A stretch of DNA of 8,190 bases from an uncultured Eubacteriales bacterium (GCA_902488815.1 CABTXP010000050.1:1-8190); one strand, 5' to 3'; positions 1-7,379 are shown, counted from the stretch's first letter. Program-made: numbers and translations. Notes: generated from the sequence alone by a model not told the origin.

Positions 1-18
1 ATATGAATCGACACAAAA

Positions 19-107
19 TGGCGGAGAAGGTGGTATTCGAACCCACTTGGGCTTGCGCACTAACGGTTTTCAAGACCGCCCCGTTATGACCGCTTCGGTA
101 CCTCTCC
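19..107 (-). tRNA. tRNA-Ser (anticodon UGA)
   Basis: This is a class II tRNA on the minus strand that reads UCA serine codons. The acceptor stem GGAGAGG (101-107) pairs with CTTCTCC, followed by discriminator G (22) and an encoded CCA (19-21). The D-stem is CCG/CGG. The anticodon stem GCGGT/ACCGT closes the loop CTTGAAA, with anticodon TGA at 70-72. A long variable arm, typical of tRNA-Ser, lies before the T-arm. The T-loop is TTCGAAT, but its closing pair (G53:C61 in nearly all tRNAs) is G:A here because of the base at 34. Everything else looks intact, and a good promoter lies upstream, so I take it as functional. Its 3' end is 18 nt from the window edge, so no terminator or downstream tRNA can be seen. 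Confidence 0.95.
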
Positions 108-128
108 TCTCGGATACGTTACTTATAC

Positions 129-157
129 ACTATAGCATGTTATGTAAATTATGGCAA
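129..157 (-). promoter_or_regulatory. Promoter of the tRNA-Ser gene
   Basis: On the minus strand a -35 TTGCCA (152-157) and a -10 TATAGT (129-134) are separated by exactly 17 bp. A TGC just upstream of the -10 makes it an extended -10. Each hexamer matches the sigma-A consensus at 5 of 6 bases. Transcription would start near 122, giving a 5' leader of about 15 nt for RNase P to remove. Confidence 0.75.
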
Positions 158-210
158 GGACTTTTTTACATTTCTTCGTGCATGTGTATTATATTAATTT
201 TTCAAATTTT

Positions 211-239
211 TGTAAAGGAATATCCCGTTAAATTTTACA
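211..239. repeat. Imperfect inverted repeat upstream of the aminopeptidase promoter
   Basis: TGTAAA (211-216) and TTTACA (234-239) form inverted arms around a 17-bp centre that contains GGAATATCC. The element lies in the 184-bp gap between the divergent tRNA-Ser and aminopeptidase genes, just upstream of the putative -35. It could be an operator, but arms this short are common by chance in AT-rich DNA. The remainder of the gap holds only the two promoters. Confidence 0.25.
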
Positions 240-246
240 GCCATTA

Positions 247-274
247 TTAAAAGCCTTGCTTTATTTGCTATAAT
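247..274 (+). promoter_or_regulatory. Promoter of the aminopeptidase-uvrC-hprK operon
   Basis: A perfect TATAAT (269-274) is preceded by TGC, giving an extended -10 (266-274). The -35 is weak: TTAAAA (247-252), 4 of 6 matches at 16-bp spacing, which is acceptable for an extended -10 promoter. The predicted start near 281 falls on the ribosome binding site AGAGGTG (281-287), so the leader before the ATG at 292 would be about 11 nt. Confidence 0.65.
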
Positions 275-291
275 TCTTGTAGAGGTGTTTT

Positions 292-2049
292 ATGAAAAAA
301 ATAGATTTACTTAGAAATGAAATAGAAAGAGAAAATATTAAGGCATATGTTGTGCCTTCATCCGATCCCCATTTGTCGGAGTACTTGCCGGAGCACTACA
401 AGGAGAGAGCTTTCTTAACAGGCTTCACAGGTTCAAACGGCCTTTGCGTTACAACTCCGACTGATGGCAAGCTTTGGACCGACGGCAGATATTTTATCCA
501 AGCCGAGATGGAGCTAAAGGATTCAGGCTATGACCTTATGAAAATGGCAACGCCGGGATACCCGACTTATGTGGAATGGTTAAAGGACAATTTAAAATCA
601 GGAGATACAGTTGGACTTAACGCACTTTATTTTTCAAAGGCGGAGCTCAACAATTTGTCCGAAGCTTTAGCCGAAAAAGGAATTAAAATTGTTGACCTTG
701 ACTTGGTTGGAAGGCTGTGGAAGGACAGACCTGAACTGTCAAAGGAAAAGGCCTTTGTCTTGGAAGATAAATATGCGGGCAAGTCCGCAAGTTCAAAAAT
801 TAAAGAGATAAGATCCGCCATGAGTGAAGTAGGCGCAGATGTTCATATAGTTTCCGAACTGCCCTCCATCAGCTGGACTTTTAACATTAGAGGCAGGGAT
901 ATTTTATTTACTCCCGTGTTATTTGCCTACGCTTCAATTGAAAAGGACAGGGCAATTTTATTTACCGACCTTTCAAAAATCACCGACGAGGTTATGGCAC
1001 ACTTGAAAAATAACGGCGTGGAAGTGAGAGAGTACAATGAAATCTTTGAATACGCTGCATCTTTAAAGGGCAGAAACGTTCTTGTAGATAAAAATATGCT
1101 TAACTCAAAGGTCTATGACAGCATTGCCGGCAACATTGTTAATGGGAAAAATCCTGCTGAATATTTAAAGGCAATTAAAAACGACACGGAAATAAAAAAT
1201 CAATTGGAAGCTCATAAGATTGACTGTGTTGCTCTTACCAAGTATTTCTACTACTTAAAGACCAATGTGGGAAAAGTTAATATAAACGAATACACTGCAC
1301 AGGAAAAACTGCACGAGTTTAGAGCCGAAAGTCCTTTGTTTATTGAAGAAAGCTTCGGCACAATTTCTGCATGCGGCCCTAATGCGGCAATGATGCACTA
1401 CAGTGCAAATGAAAATAAACATTCCGACCTACAACCTAAGTCACTGTATCTTGTGGACTCAGGGGGACAATACTTTCTGGGCACTACGGACATTACAAGG
1501 ACTATCGCCTTGGGACCTGTAAGTGATGAGGAGAAGAGAGACTTTACAAATGTTTTAAAGTCGCACATTAACCTTGCCACTTTTAAATTTTTAAAAGGCA
1601 CTACGGGACACGCCCTTGATGCAGTGGCAAGAGAACCACTTTGGAGATTGGGTCAAGACTATAAGTGCGGCACAGGTCACGGCGTCGGCTACCTACTTGG
1701 AGTACATGAAGGACCTCACGGCATTTCCACGAGAGAAAACAATGTGGCTTTTGCCGAAAATATGGTTATAACTATTGAGCCCGGCATTTATAAAGAAAAC
1801 AAACACGGCATCAGAACGGAAAATGACTACTATGTAAAGAAAGCTTTTACAAATGACGACGGAGAATTTTTGGAATTTGAAACCTTTAACTACTTGCCAA
1901 TAGATTTGGATGCCATTGATCCCACACTTTTAACGCAAGAAGAGAAGGAATGGTTAAACGACTATCACAAGAAGACATATGAGCTCTTAAAAGACGATTT
2001 GGACGACGAATTAAGGGCATGGCTTAAAGAATCTACAAGGGCAATTTAA
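292..2049 (+). CDS. Xaa-Pro aminopeptidase (peptidase family M24B)
   Basis: This cytosolic metallopeptidase would release the N-terminal residue from peptides whose second residue is proline. At 585 residues it is the long, three-domain form like eukaryotic XPNPEP1 rather than the shorter E. coli PepP. Two creatinase-like domains (about 1-130 and 150-300) precede the pita-bread catalytic domain (about 305-530), followed by a C-terminal extension. The five expected metal ligands are visible: D389 and D400 (in LVDSGG and TTDITRT), H463 (GTGHGVG), E496 (TIEPGIY) and E510 (RTENDYY). The accessory histidines H369 (MMHY) and H472 (VHEGPH) are also present. The first His of the HGTGH form is C459 here. 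No signal peptide is seen. ATG at 292 is chosen for the AGAGGTG ribosome binding site and the M24B N-terminus. It is the first gene of the operon, and its stop overlaps the uvrC start. Confidence 0.93.
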   Translation: MKKIDLLRNEIERENIKAYVVPSSDPHLSEYLPEHYKERAFLTGFTGSNGLCVTTPTDGKLWTDGRYFIQAEMELKDSGYDLMKMATPGYPTYVEWLKDNLKSGDTVGLNALYFSKAELNNLSEALAEKGIKIVDLDLVGRLWKDRPELSKEKAFVLEDKYAGKSASSKIKEIRSAMSEVGADVHIVSELPSISWTFNIRGRDILFTPVLFAYASIEKDRAILFTDLSKITDEVMAHLKNNGVEVREYNEIFEYAASLKGRNVLVDKNMLNSKVYDSIAGNIVNGKNPAEYLKAIKNDTEIKNQLEAHKIDCVALTKYFYYLKTNVGKVNINEYTAQEKLHEFRAESPLFIEESFGTISACGPNAAMMHYSANENKHSDLQPKSLYLVDSGGQYFLGTTDITRTIALGPVSDEEKRDFTNVLKSHINLATFKFLKGTTGHALDAVAREPLWRLGQDYKCGTGHGVGYLLGVHEGPHGISTRENNVAFAENMVITIEPGIYKENKHGIRTENDYYVKKAFTNDDGEFLEFETFNYLPIDLDAIDPTLLTQEEKEWLNDYHKKTYELLKDDLDDELRAWLKESTRAI

Positions 2050-3914
2050 TGACTGATTTAAAGGCTAAGCTGAAGCTTTTACCTGATAAGCCGGGAGTCT
2101 ATATTATGAAGGACTCCCTGGGCAATATTATCTACGTGGGGAAGGCCAAGTCTCTCAAGAAGAGAGTGTCACAATACTTCGGCTCCTACGGTCAAGGCTC
2201 GCTTAAAGTAAAGTCAATGGTGGAACACATTTCCGATTTTGAATACATTGTAGTGAACACGGAAGTGGAGTCCCTGATATTAGAGTCAAATTTAATTAAG
2301 GAAAATAATCCCAAGTACAATATTTTGCTAAGAGACGACAAGCAGTACCCCTATATCAAGATCACAATGTGGGAGAAATATCCTCGGATCTTAAAGGTGA
2401 GGAGCGTCTCTAAGGACAAGGGAAAGTATTTCGGTCCCTATCCTTCCGCAGAAAATGTAAATGTGGCAATTGATATTTTTCAGGAGCTTTTTCCCATAAG
2501 GGATTGTAATTTAAATTTGGAAAAGGCGAAGGGTAAGGTAAGGCCATGTCTTAACTTTTTTATCGACAGATGTATGGCACCTTGCTACGAAAATGTCAGC
2601 GAGGAAGACTACAGATACTACATCGACAAGGTAATAGACTTTTTGGAAGGACGAAGCAGAGAAATTCCAAAGATTATTGAACAAAAAATGGACGAAGCTG
2701 CTTTAAACTTAAATTTTGAAAAGGCGGCGGACTTAAGGGACAAGTTAAATTCTTTAAACTACCTTGTCCAAAGAGGTCAGCTTGCAGACACGGCATCTTT
2801 TGAAAATCGTGATGTAATCGGAGTGGCACAAGGTGATGGGGAAGCGGCTGTGCAAATATTTTTTGTGCGAAACGGAAAAATCACCGGGCGAGAAAACTTT
2901 TTTATCAAGGACGAATTTATGGAAAAGAGGGAGGACCTTATCCAAGCTTTTATCAAACAGTTTTATGTCCTTGCAGCTTTTATCCCCGGCGAAATTTTGG
3001 TGGAAGTGCCTTTGCCCGATGCTCCTCTTTTAGAGGCATGGCTCAGCGGTCAAAAGGGAAGCAAGGTGGAAATTTTAGTGCCAAAGATCGGAGAGAAAAA
3101 GCACCTTGTGGACCTTGTAAAGAAAAATGCGGGGGAAATGCTTTTAAAGTCGGCGGAAAGTATGAGAAGACAAAGAGAGAGAAACTTGGAGACTTTGGAA
3201 GAAGTTCAAAGGTTATTAAACTTGGATGTCTTGCCTAAACGCATTGAAGCCTACGACATTTCAAACATTTCAGGGGTGGACTCCGTAGGCAGTATGGTGG
3301 TCTTTGAAAACGGCGAGAGAAAGAAGAGCGACTACAGGAAGTTCAGAATTAAAACTGTAGAGGGACCCAACGACTACGACAGTTTGAGAGAGGTTTTAAA
3401 GAGAAGATTTACCCGTGGCATAAAAGAGCAGCAGGAAGAGAAGTACACTACCTTTTCTCTTTATCCCGATTTAATTTTAATGGACGGGGGCAAGGGTCAA
3501 GTCAATGCGGCCTTGGAAGTTTTAGAATCAATCGGCGTTACAATTCCCGTGGCGGGACTTGTAAAGGACGACTTTCATCAAACCAGGGGAGTCATTTACG
3601 AAAACGAAGAGAAGGACTTAAAAGTTACTTCGAATGTCTATAGATTTTTTTATAAAATACAGGAAGAGGCCCATAGATTTGCCATTAACTATCACAGATC
3701 TCTACGGACAAAGAACATGTTTACTTCGGAACTTGACAATATAAAGGGCATAGGTCCGAAGCGGAAGGCAAATTTAATGAGGCACTTTAACTCCATCAGC
3801 AAAATAAAATCCGCAAGTGTGGAAGAGCTTTTGGAAGTTAAAGGCATGAACAGAAGTGCGGCGGAAAATATAGTAAATCATTTTAATAGGAGCGGCAATG
3901 GTAACTCTAAATAA
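2049..3914 (+). CDS. uvrC: UvrABC excinuclease subunit C
   Basis: UvrC makes both the 3' and the 5' incision in nucleotide excision repair after UvrA/UvrB mark a lesion. The protein is a full-length 621 residues. Domains in order: a GIY-YIG nuclease (about 12-95) with GVY at 16-18, YVG at 29-31, R40 and E79; four cysteines C153, C167, C175 and C179, spaced as in the UvrC iron-sulfur cluster region; a UVR motif that contacts UvrB (about 205-240); an RNase H-like nuclease with the D-D-H triad D403 (AYDISN), D479 (LMDGGKGQ) and H542 (EEAHRFA); and tandem helix-hairpin-helix DNA-binding motifs (about 563-615). The ATG overlaps the aminopeptidase stop by one base (TAATG), which suggests translational coupling. 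An AAGG sits 8 nt upstream. No key residue is missing. Confidence 0.98.
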   Translation: MTDLKAKLKLLPDKPGVYIMKDSLGNIIYVGKAKSLKKRVSQYFGSYGQGSLKVKSMVEHISDFEYIVVNTEVESLILESNLIKENNPKYNILLRDDKQYPYIKITMWEKYPRILKVRSVSKDKGKYFGPYPSAENVNVAIDIFQELFPIRDCNLNLEKAKGKVRPCLNFFIDRCMAPCYENVSEEDYRYYIDKVIDFLEGRSREIPKIIEQKMDEAALNLNFEKAADLRDKLNSLNYLVQRGQLADTASFENRDVIGVAQGDGEAAVQIFFVRNGKITGRENFFIKDEFMEKREDLIQAFIKQFYVLAAFIPGEILVEVPLPDAPLLEAWLSGQKGSKVEILVPKIGEKKHLVDLVKKNAGEMLLKSAESMRRQRERNLETLEEVQRLLNLDVLPKRIEAYDISNISGVDSVGSMVVFENGERKKSDYRKFRIKTVEGPNDYDSLREVLKRRFTRGIKEQQEEKYTTFSLYPDLILMDGGKGQVNAALEVLESIGVTIPVAGLVKDDFHQTRGVIYENEEKDLKVTSNVYRFFYKIQEEAHRFAINYHRSLRTKNMFTSELDNIKGIGPKRKANLMRHFNSISKIKSASVEELLEVKGMNRSAAENIVNHFNRSGNGNSK

Positions 3915-4827
3915 ATTTATTAAAGACTTAAATATGCAGGTCATATACGGGCCGGCGGGCTATGAAAACATCGAAATAAAGTCCAACGAAATTAACAGGC
4001 CGGGAATGCAGTTTTGCGGTTATTATAAAAAGTTTAAAGACGGCAGAATTCAAATAATCGGAATTCAGGAGTGGGAATATTTAAAAGAATGTAGCCCTGA
4101 GAAGAGAGAAGAAGTGTTGGAAGAATTATTTAAACACGATTTTCCTGCAATTATTTTTACAAGTGATAATTACGTCTTCTATGAAGTATCGGAACTTGCA
4201 AAGAAGTACAAAGTTACAGTTCTCTCTACAAGTAAAAATACTACAAGATTTATTACCGACATGATTTTGTACATGGACATAATGTTTGCGCCGAAGGCGA
4301 GAGTACACGGCGTACTCCTTGACATATATGGTGTAGGAGTACTTATTACAGGGGACTCGGGAGTTGGTAAATCTGAGACGGCACTTGAGCTTATTGAAAG
4401 AGGACACAAGTTGGTGTCAGACGACTCTGTAATAGTGAGAAATATTGGAGGATCTTTAAAGGGAAGATCACCTGAGGTCACAAAGTATTTTATGGAAATA
4501 CGCGGCGTAGGTATTGTAGATGTAAGCAGAATGTTCGGCATCGGCTCCGTAATGGACGAAAGACCTATTGACCTTATAGTTAAACTTGAACTTTGGAATG
4601 AAGAAAAGGACTACGAAAGACTTGGCATTGACGACAGCACGGTAAAATTATTGGGTAAAGACGTCATTGAGTACACAATCCCCGTGAGACCGGGCAGAAA
4701 CAGCGCCCTTATAATTGAAGCCGCAACAAAGAGCTACAAGCAAAAAATGTATGGCTACAACCCCGGCATTGAACTGAACGAAAGAATTATGAAGCAAATT
4801 GCAACGCGAAAAAAAGCTACAGAATAA
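3898..4827 (+). CDS. hprK: HPr kinase/phosphorylase
   Basis: HprK phosphorylates HPr on Ser46 and reverses this with inorganic phosphate, so it sets carbon catabolite repression in Firmicutes. At 309 residues it has the usual length. The N-terminal domain (about 1-125, with NRPGMQFCGYY) precedes the P-loop kinase domain. Visible motifs are H137 (RVHGVLL), Walker A GDSGVGKS (152-159), D175/D176, the signature MEIRGVGIVDV (199-209), KLELW...ERLG (229-243) and PVRPGRN (262-268). The ATG lies 17 nt inside the uvrC 3' end with AGGAG (3888-3892) 5 nt upstream, so translation is probably coupled. Being third in this operon, it should follow the promoter near 269. Its substrate gene (ptsH) is not in the window. 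A terminator follows the stop. Confidence 0.98.
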   Translation: MVTLNKFIKDLNMQVIYGPAGYENIEIKSNEINRPGMQFCGYYKKFKDGRIQIIGIQEWEYLKECSPEKREEVLEELFKHDFPAIIFTSDNYVFYEVSELAKKYKVTVLSTSKNTTRFITDMILYMDIMFAPKARVHGVLLDIYGVGVLITGDSGVGKSETALELIERGHKLVSDDSVIVRNIGGSLKGRSPEVTKYFMEIRGVGIVDVSRMFGIGSVMDERPIDLIVKLELWNEEKDYERLGIDDSTVKLLGKDVIEYTIPVRPGRNSALIIEAATKSYKQKMYGYNPGIELNERIMKQIATRKKATE

Positions 4828-4841
4828 ATTAAACATTATAA

Positions 4842-4868
4842 ACCGACAGTCAATGCTGTCGGTATTTT
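4842..4868 (+). terminator. Intrinsic terminator of the hprK operon
   Basis: An 8-bp stem ACCGACAG (4842-4849) pairs with CTGTCGGT (4856-4863) around the 6-nt loop TCAATG. ATTTT follows (4864-4868). It lies 14 nt after the hprK stop. The short T-run makes it moderate rather than strong, but the second hairpin just downstream can back it up. Confidence 0.75.
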
Positions 4869-4877
4869 ACTGTCAAT

Positions 4878-4908
4878 AAAAAAACTTCCACATAAGTGGA
4901 AGTCTTTT
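4878..4908 (-). terminator. Intrinsic terminator of the PBP gene, probably bidirectional
   Basis: A perfect 8-bp stem ACTTCCAC (4884-4891) pairs with GTGGAAGT (4896-4903) around ATAA. Read on the minus strand, the hairpin follows directly after the PBP stop codon (4907-4909) and is trailed by seven T residues (complement of 4878-4884), which makes a strong terminator. On the plus strand it is followed by TCTTTT, so it may also stop transcription coming from hprK. Confidence 0.85.
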
Positions 4909-7333
4909 AATTGTCATCATCATTTCTGTGATCGGAATTATTTCTTTCGCTGTTTCTGCGTTCAGAGCCTTCTCTGTTACTTTCTCTGCCGCCTTCTCTG
5001 CCTTCTTTATCAGTCGTTTCAACTCCGCCTTCACCGTCTTCATCTTCCTCTTCTTCAGGAGCGAAGTATGCAGGCTTGTCTTGGTTTCTCGGAGTATAGC
5101 CTTCAGGTATTAACTCGGTGTAACCAAGGGCGCTGATATATTTTCTATTAATTTTGTCAGGCATTACAAAGTCTTTGTTTTCCAATCCTTCGTGAATAGG
5201 TCCCATAAGATCTGCAAATATACCTGCAGCGGTTAAACTGTTAAATTTAAGAGGTGTGTGGTCGTCATTGCCCAACATTACCGAGCATACATAGTAAGGT
5301 GAGTAGCCTACAAACCAAACTTCTTTCTTGTCGTTTGTAGTACCGGTTTTGCCGGCAATGGTCATGTTTTTAATTTGAGCTCTTCTACCTGTACTCTTTT
5401 TAACAACGTCTTTTAAAATATCTGTCATAATGTAGGCATTTTGTTCCGAAGTCACACGAGTTTTGGACTCGGGATTTTTATAAATCACTTTGCCGTCTGA
5501 TGACTCTATCTGAGTTATGAAAACGGGTTTGTGTACCTCGCCCTTGTTAGGAAAGACTGAGTATGCCGCCGCCATTTCAAGAGGCGATATACCCTTTGTA
5601 AGGCCTCCTAAGGTAAGTGCCGCATAGTTATAGTCGTTAGTAGGTGAATCTTTCGGATGAACGATTGTGCTTACACCCAATTCTTCTAAAGTCGTAACCA
5701 TCTTCTTAAAGTTTTCGTCGTTGTTTACAACCTTTGAGTATTGAGAATATTTATTTTGTTTACTTTCCAAGTTGGCGGAAAGGTCTCTTGCCACAAGATA
5801 TGTGCCCACGTTTGACGACTGTACCAAAAGTTGTCTGATACTTTGCCAGCCTCTGTAACTGCCTACGTTTTTAGGTGCGTAGTTTAAGTATGGAAGATTA
5901 AGTCCTTGTAAGGATTGGTCAAGGTAAATGTCTCCCGCCGTTGCGCCGTTGTTAAAGGCAGTTAGGTAAACTGAAATAGGCTTTATACTTGAACCCGGTT
6001 GTCTGGGAAGAGTTGCTCTGTTTGTAATTCTTCCGCCGCCGACTTTTCTGCCGCCGATTATGCCTAAGACATGTCCGTTGTAGGGGTCCATAACTACGGC
6101 TCCGATTTGAGGTTGTAACTCGCCGTTTTCATTTACCTTTTCTCCCGAAAGCTTAATTTCGGAAGCACTTTTTTCCAAGCTTTTTTGTATTTCCATGTCC
6201 ATTGCGACATAGATTTTAAGTCCGCCGTTATAAAGTCTGTTGTGAGCTTCCACATCTTCATAGCCTAAGTCTTTTAAAATTTCTATTGTTTCGTCCTTTG
6301 CTATGTCAAGGTAGTGGGAACTGATACCGAATTTATTTCTTCTTCCCAAGTTCAAAACTATAGGTGTTGCGACTGCAGTGTCGTATTGGGCTTGATCAAT
6401 CTTGCCTTGTTCCCACATTTTTTTAAGAACTCTTTCTTGTCTTTCCTTGCTGCTGGGATTAAAGACAGCCTTCATGGGAGCAAGTTGCCCCTGTTTTATT
6501 TGAAACTCTTCAAAGGAGTCAATTTTATTAAGGGCTCTAAGTTCTTCCGCAATTGCATTTGTATGTTCATCAACAGTTATGTCCTTTAAAGGAATTGTCA
6601 CAACTTGTAATGTACTCAGGTCGTCAACGCCGTATTCAATAGGCATTGAGTTGTAAGGCGTATATGCCTCCGGTCTATTTGTAACACCTGCTATAAGGGC
6701 ACATTCCGCCAAGTTAAGGTCCCAAACATTTTTGTTGAAGAAGGACTTTGCGGCTGCCTGTACACCTACGGCACCTTTAGAAAATCCTGAAGAGTTAAGA
6801 TAGGCTTCAAGGATTTGGTCTTTGGATAAGACATTTTCCATTTGGAAAGAATAGTACACGTCGGTTAATTTTCTCGTCATGTCCTTTTGCGTCCCTGTGT
6901 AAAGGTTCTTTGCAAGCTGCATTGTAATAGTGGATGCACCTTCTTTAAACCTCTTCGCCTTTATGTTTTCAACTATTGCACCCATTACACGCTTAAAGTC
7001 GATGGCACTGTGTTCGTAAAACCTCATGTCTTCAATTGCCACAGCAGCATTCTTTAAGTCGTCGGGAATTTTGTCAATAGTTACATATTCTGAAAACTCG
7101 TTTTGTACTAAAGTTTCCAAAGGCTCTCCTTTGACAGTATATATTTTTGAAGTTTCCATTATTCTCGCTCTAAAGTTTTCCGGATCTATAGGCGGTGCTT
7201 CTTCCACAACGGAAAGGACATAGGATGCAACAAGGGCTGCTCCTGCTGTTGCCGCCATTAAGACTAAGAGAATCAGAATAACGATGAAACTTGAAAATCT
7301 AAATCCTTTTTTTTGCTTCTTCTTTTTTTTCAT
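4907..7333 (-). CDS. Class A penicillin-binding protein (PBP1A type)
   Basis: This bifunctional enzyme polymerises lipid II and crosslinks peptidoglycan at the outer membrane face. Its 808 residues begin with a lysine-rich cytoplasmic end and one membrane segment (about 14-40). The GT51 glycosyltransferase domain (about 60-225) carries catalytic E101 in EDMRFYEH, GASTITMQLAKN (132-143), RKLTD (154-158) and KDQILEAYLN (171-180). The transpeptidase domain (about 408-715) has S448-S-I-K451, S506-S-N508 and K662-T-G-T. A110 and D158 replace the usual Gly and Glu of GT51 motifs 1 and 3. Residues of about 232-287 look like an insertion. The end (about 757-808) is a charged, low-complexity extracellular tail. 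AGGAGG (7339-7344), 5 nt before the ATG, supports the start. It lies 45 bp after bioY on the same strand and converges on hprK. It could equally be named ponA, pbpA or mrcA. Confidence 0.95.
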   Translation of the reverse strand: MKKKKKQKKGFRFSSFIVILILLVLMAATAGAALVASYVLSVVEEAPPIDPENFRARIMETSKIYTVKGEPLETLVQNEFSEYVTIDKIPDDLKNAAVAIEDMRFYEHSAIDFKRVMGAIVENIKAKRFKEGASTITMQLAKNLYTGTQKDMTRKLTDVYYSFQMENVLSKDQILEAYLNSSGFSKGAVGVQAAAKSFFNKNVWDLNLAECALIAGVTNRPEAYTPYNSMPIEYGVDDLSTLQVVTIPLKDITVDEHTNAIAEELRALNKIDSFEEFQIKQGQLAPMKAVFNPSSKERQERVLKKMWEQGKIDQAQYDTAVATPIVLNLGRRNKFGISSHYLDIAKDETIEILKDLGYEDVEAHNRLYNGGLKIYVAMDMEIQKSLEKSASEIKLSGEKVNENGELQPQIGAVVMDPYNGHVLGIIGGRKVGGGRITNRATLPRQPGSSIKPISVYLTAFNNGATAGDIYLDQSLQGLNLPYLNYAPKNVGSYRGWQSIRQLLVQSSNVGTYLVARDLSANLESKQNKYSQYSKVVNNDENFKKMVTTLEELGVSTIVHPKDSPTNDYNYAALTLGGLTKGISPLEMAAAYSVFPNKGEVHKPVFITQIESSDGKVIYKNPESKTRVTSEQNAYIMTDILKDVVKKSTGRRAQIKNMTIAGKTGTTNDKKEVWFVGYSPYYVCSVMLGNDDHTPLKFNSLTAAGIFADLMGPIHEGLENKDFVMPDKINRKYISALGYTELIPEGYTPRNQDKPAYFAPEEEEDEDGEGGVETTDKEGREGGRESNREGSERRNSERNNSDHRNDDDN
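4965..5000 (-). repeat. 12-nt tandem repeat coding the PBP tail
   Basis: On the minus strand the heptamer CAGAGAA occurs three times at exact 12-nt steps (4994-5000, 4982-4988, 4970-4976). The units are CAGAGAAGGCGG, CAGAGAAAGTAA and CAGAGAAGGCTC. In frame they encode the tetrapeptides REGG, RESN and REGS (residues 779-790), inside a longer stretch rich in Arg, Glu, Asn, Ser and Asp. The 12-nt period keeps the frame, which fits growth by replication slippage. Confidence 0.75.
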
Positions 7334-7338
7334 CCGTT

Positions 7339-7379
7339 CCTCCTACGGGTATTATAACAGATTAAAAGCCTATAATAGT
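7339..7379 (-). promoter_or_regulatory. Promoter and ribosome binding site of the PBP gene
   Basis: On the minus strand a perfect TATAAT (7351-7356) is preceded by TGT, an extended -10. The -35 position at 17-bp spacing (ACTATT, 7374-7379) is poor and touches the bioY stop codon. AGGAGG (7339-7344) is a near-perfect Shine-Dalgarno. The predicted start near 7344 coincides with it, leaving a leader of about 11 nt. Confidence 0.6.

Noticed and set aside
211..239. Catabolite-responsive (cre) site upstream of the operon that contains hprK
   Set aside because: The arms begin TGTAAA but the central CG and the spacing of the cre consensus are absent.
47..250. A 67-codon plus-strand open frame across the tRNA and the gap after it
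   Set aside because: It reads antisense through the tRNA-Ser gene, has no ribosome binding site and its product resembles no family I know.
4126..4541. Two overlapping minus-strand open frames inside hprK
   Set aside because: They lie opposite a well-conserved HprK coding region, lack ribosome binding sites and give unremarkable products.
6314..6589. A 91-codon plus-strand open frame opposite the PBP gene
   Set aside because: It is antisense to the continuous PBP reading frame, has no Shine-Dalgarno sequence and its composition looks like noncoding shadow.
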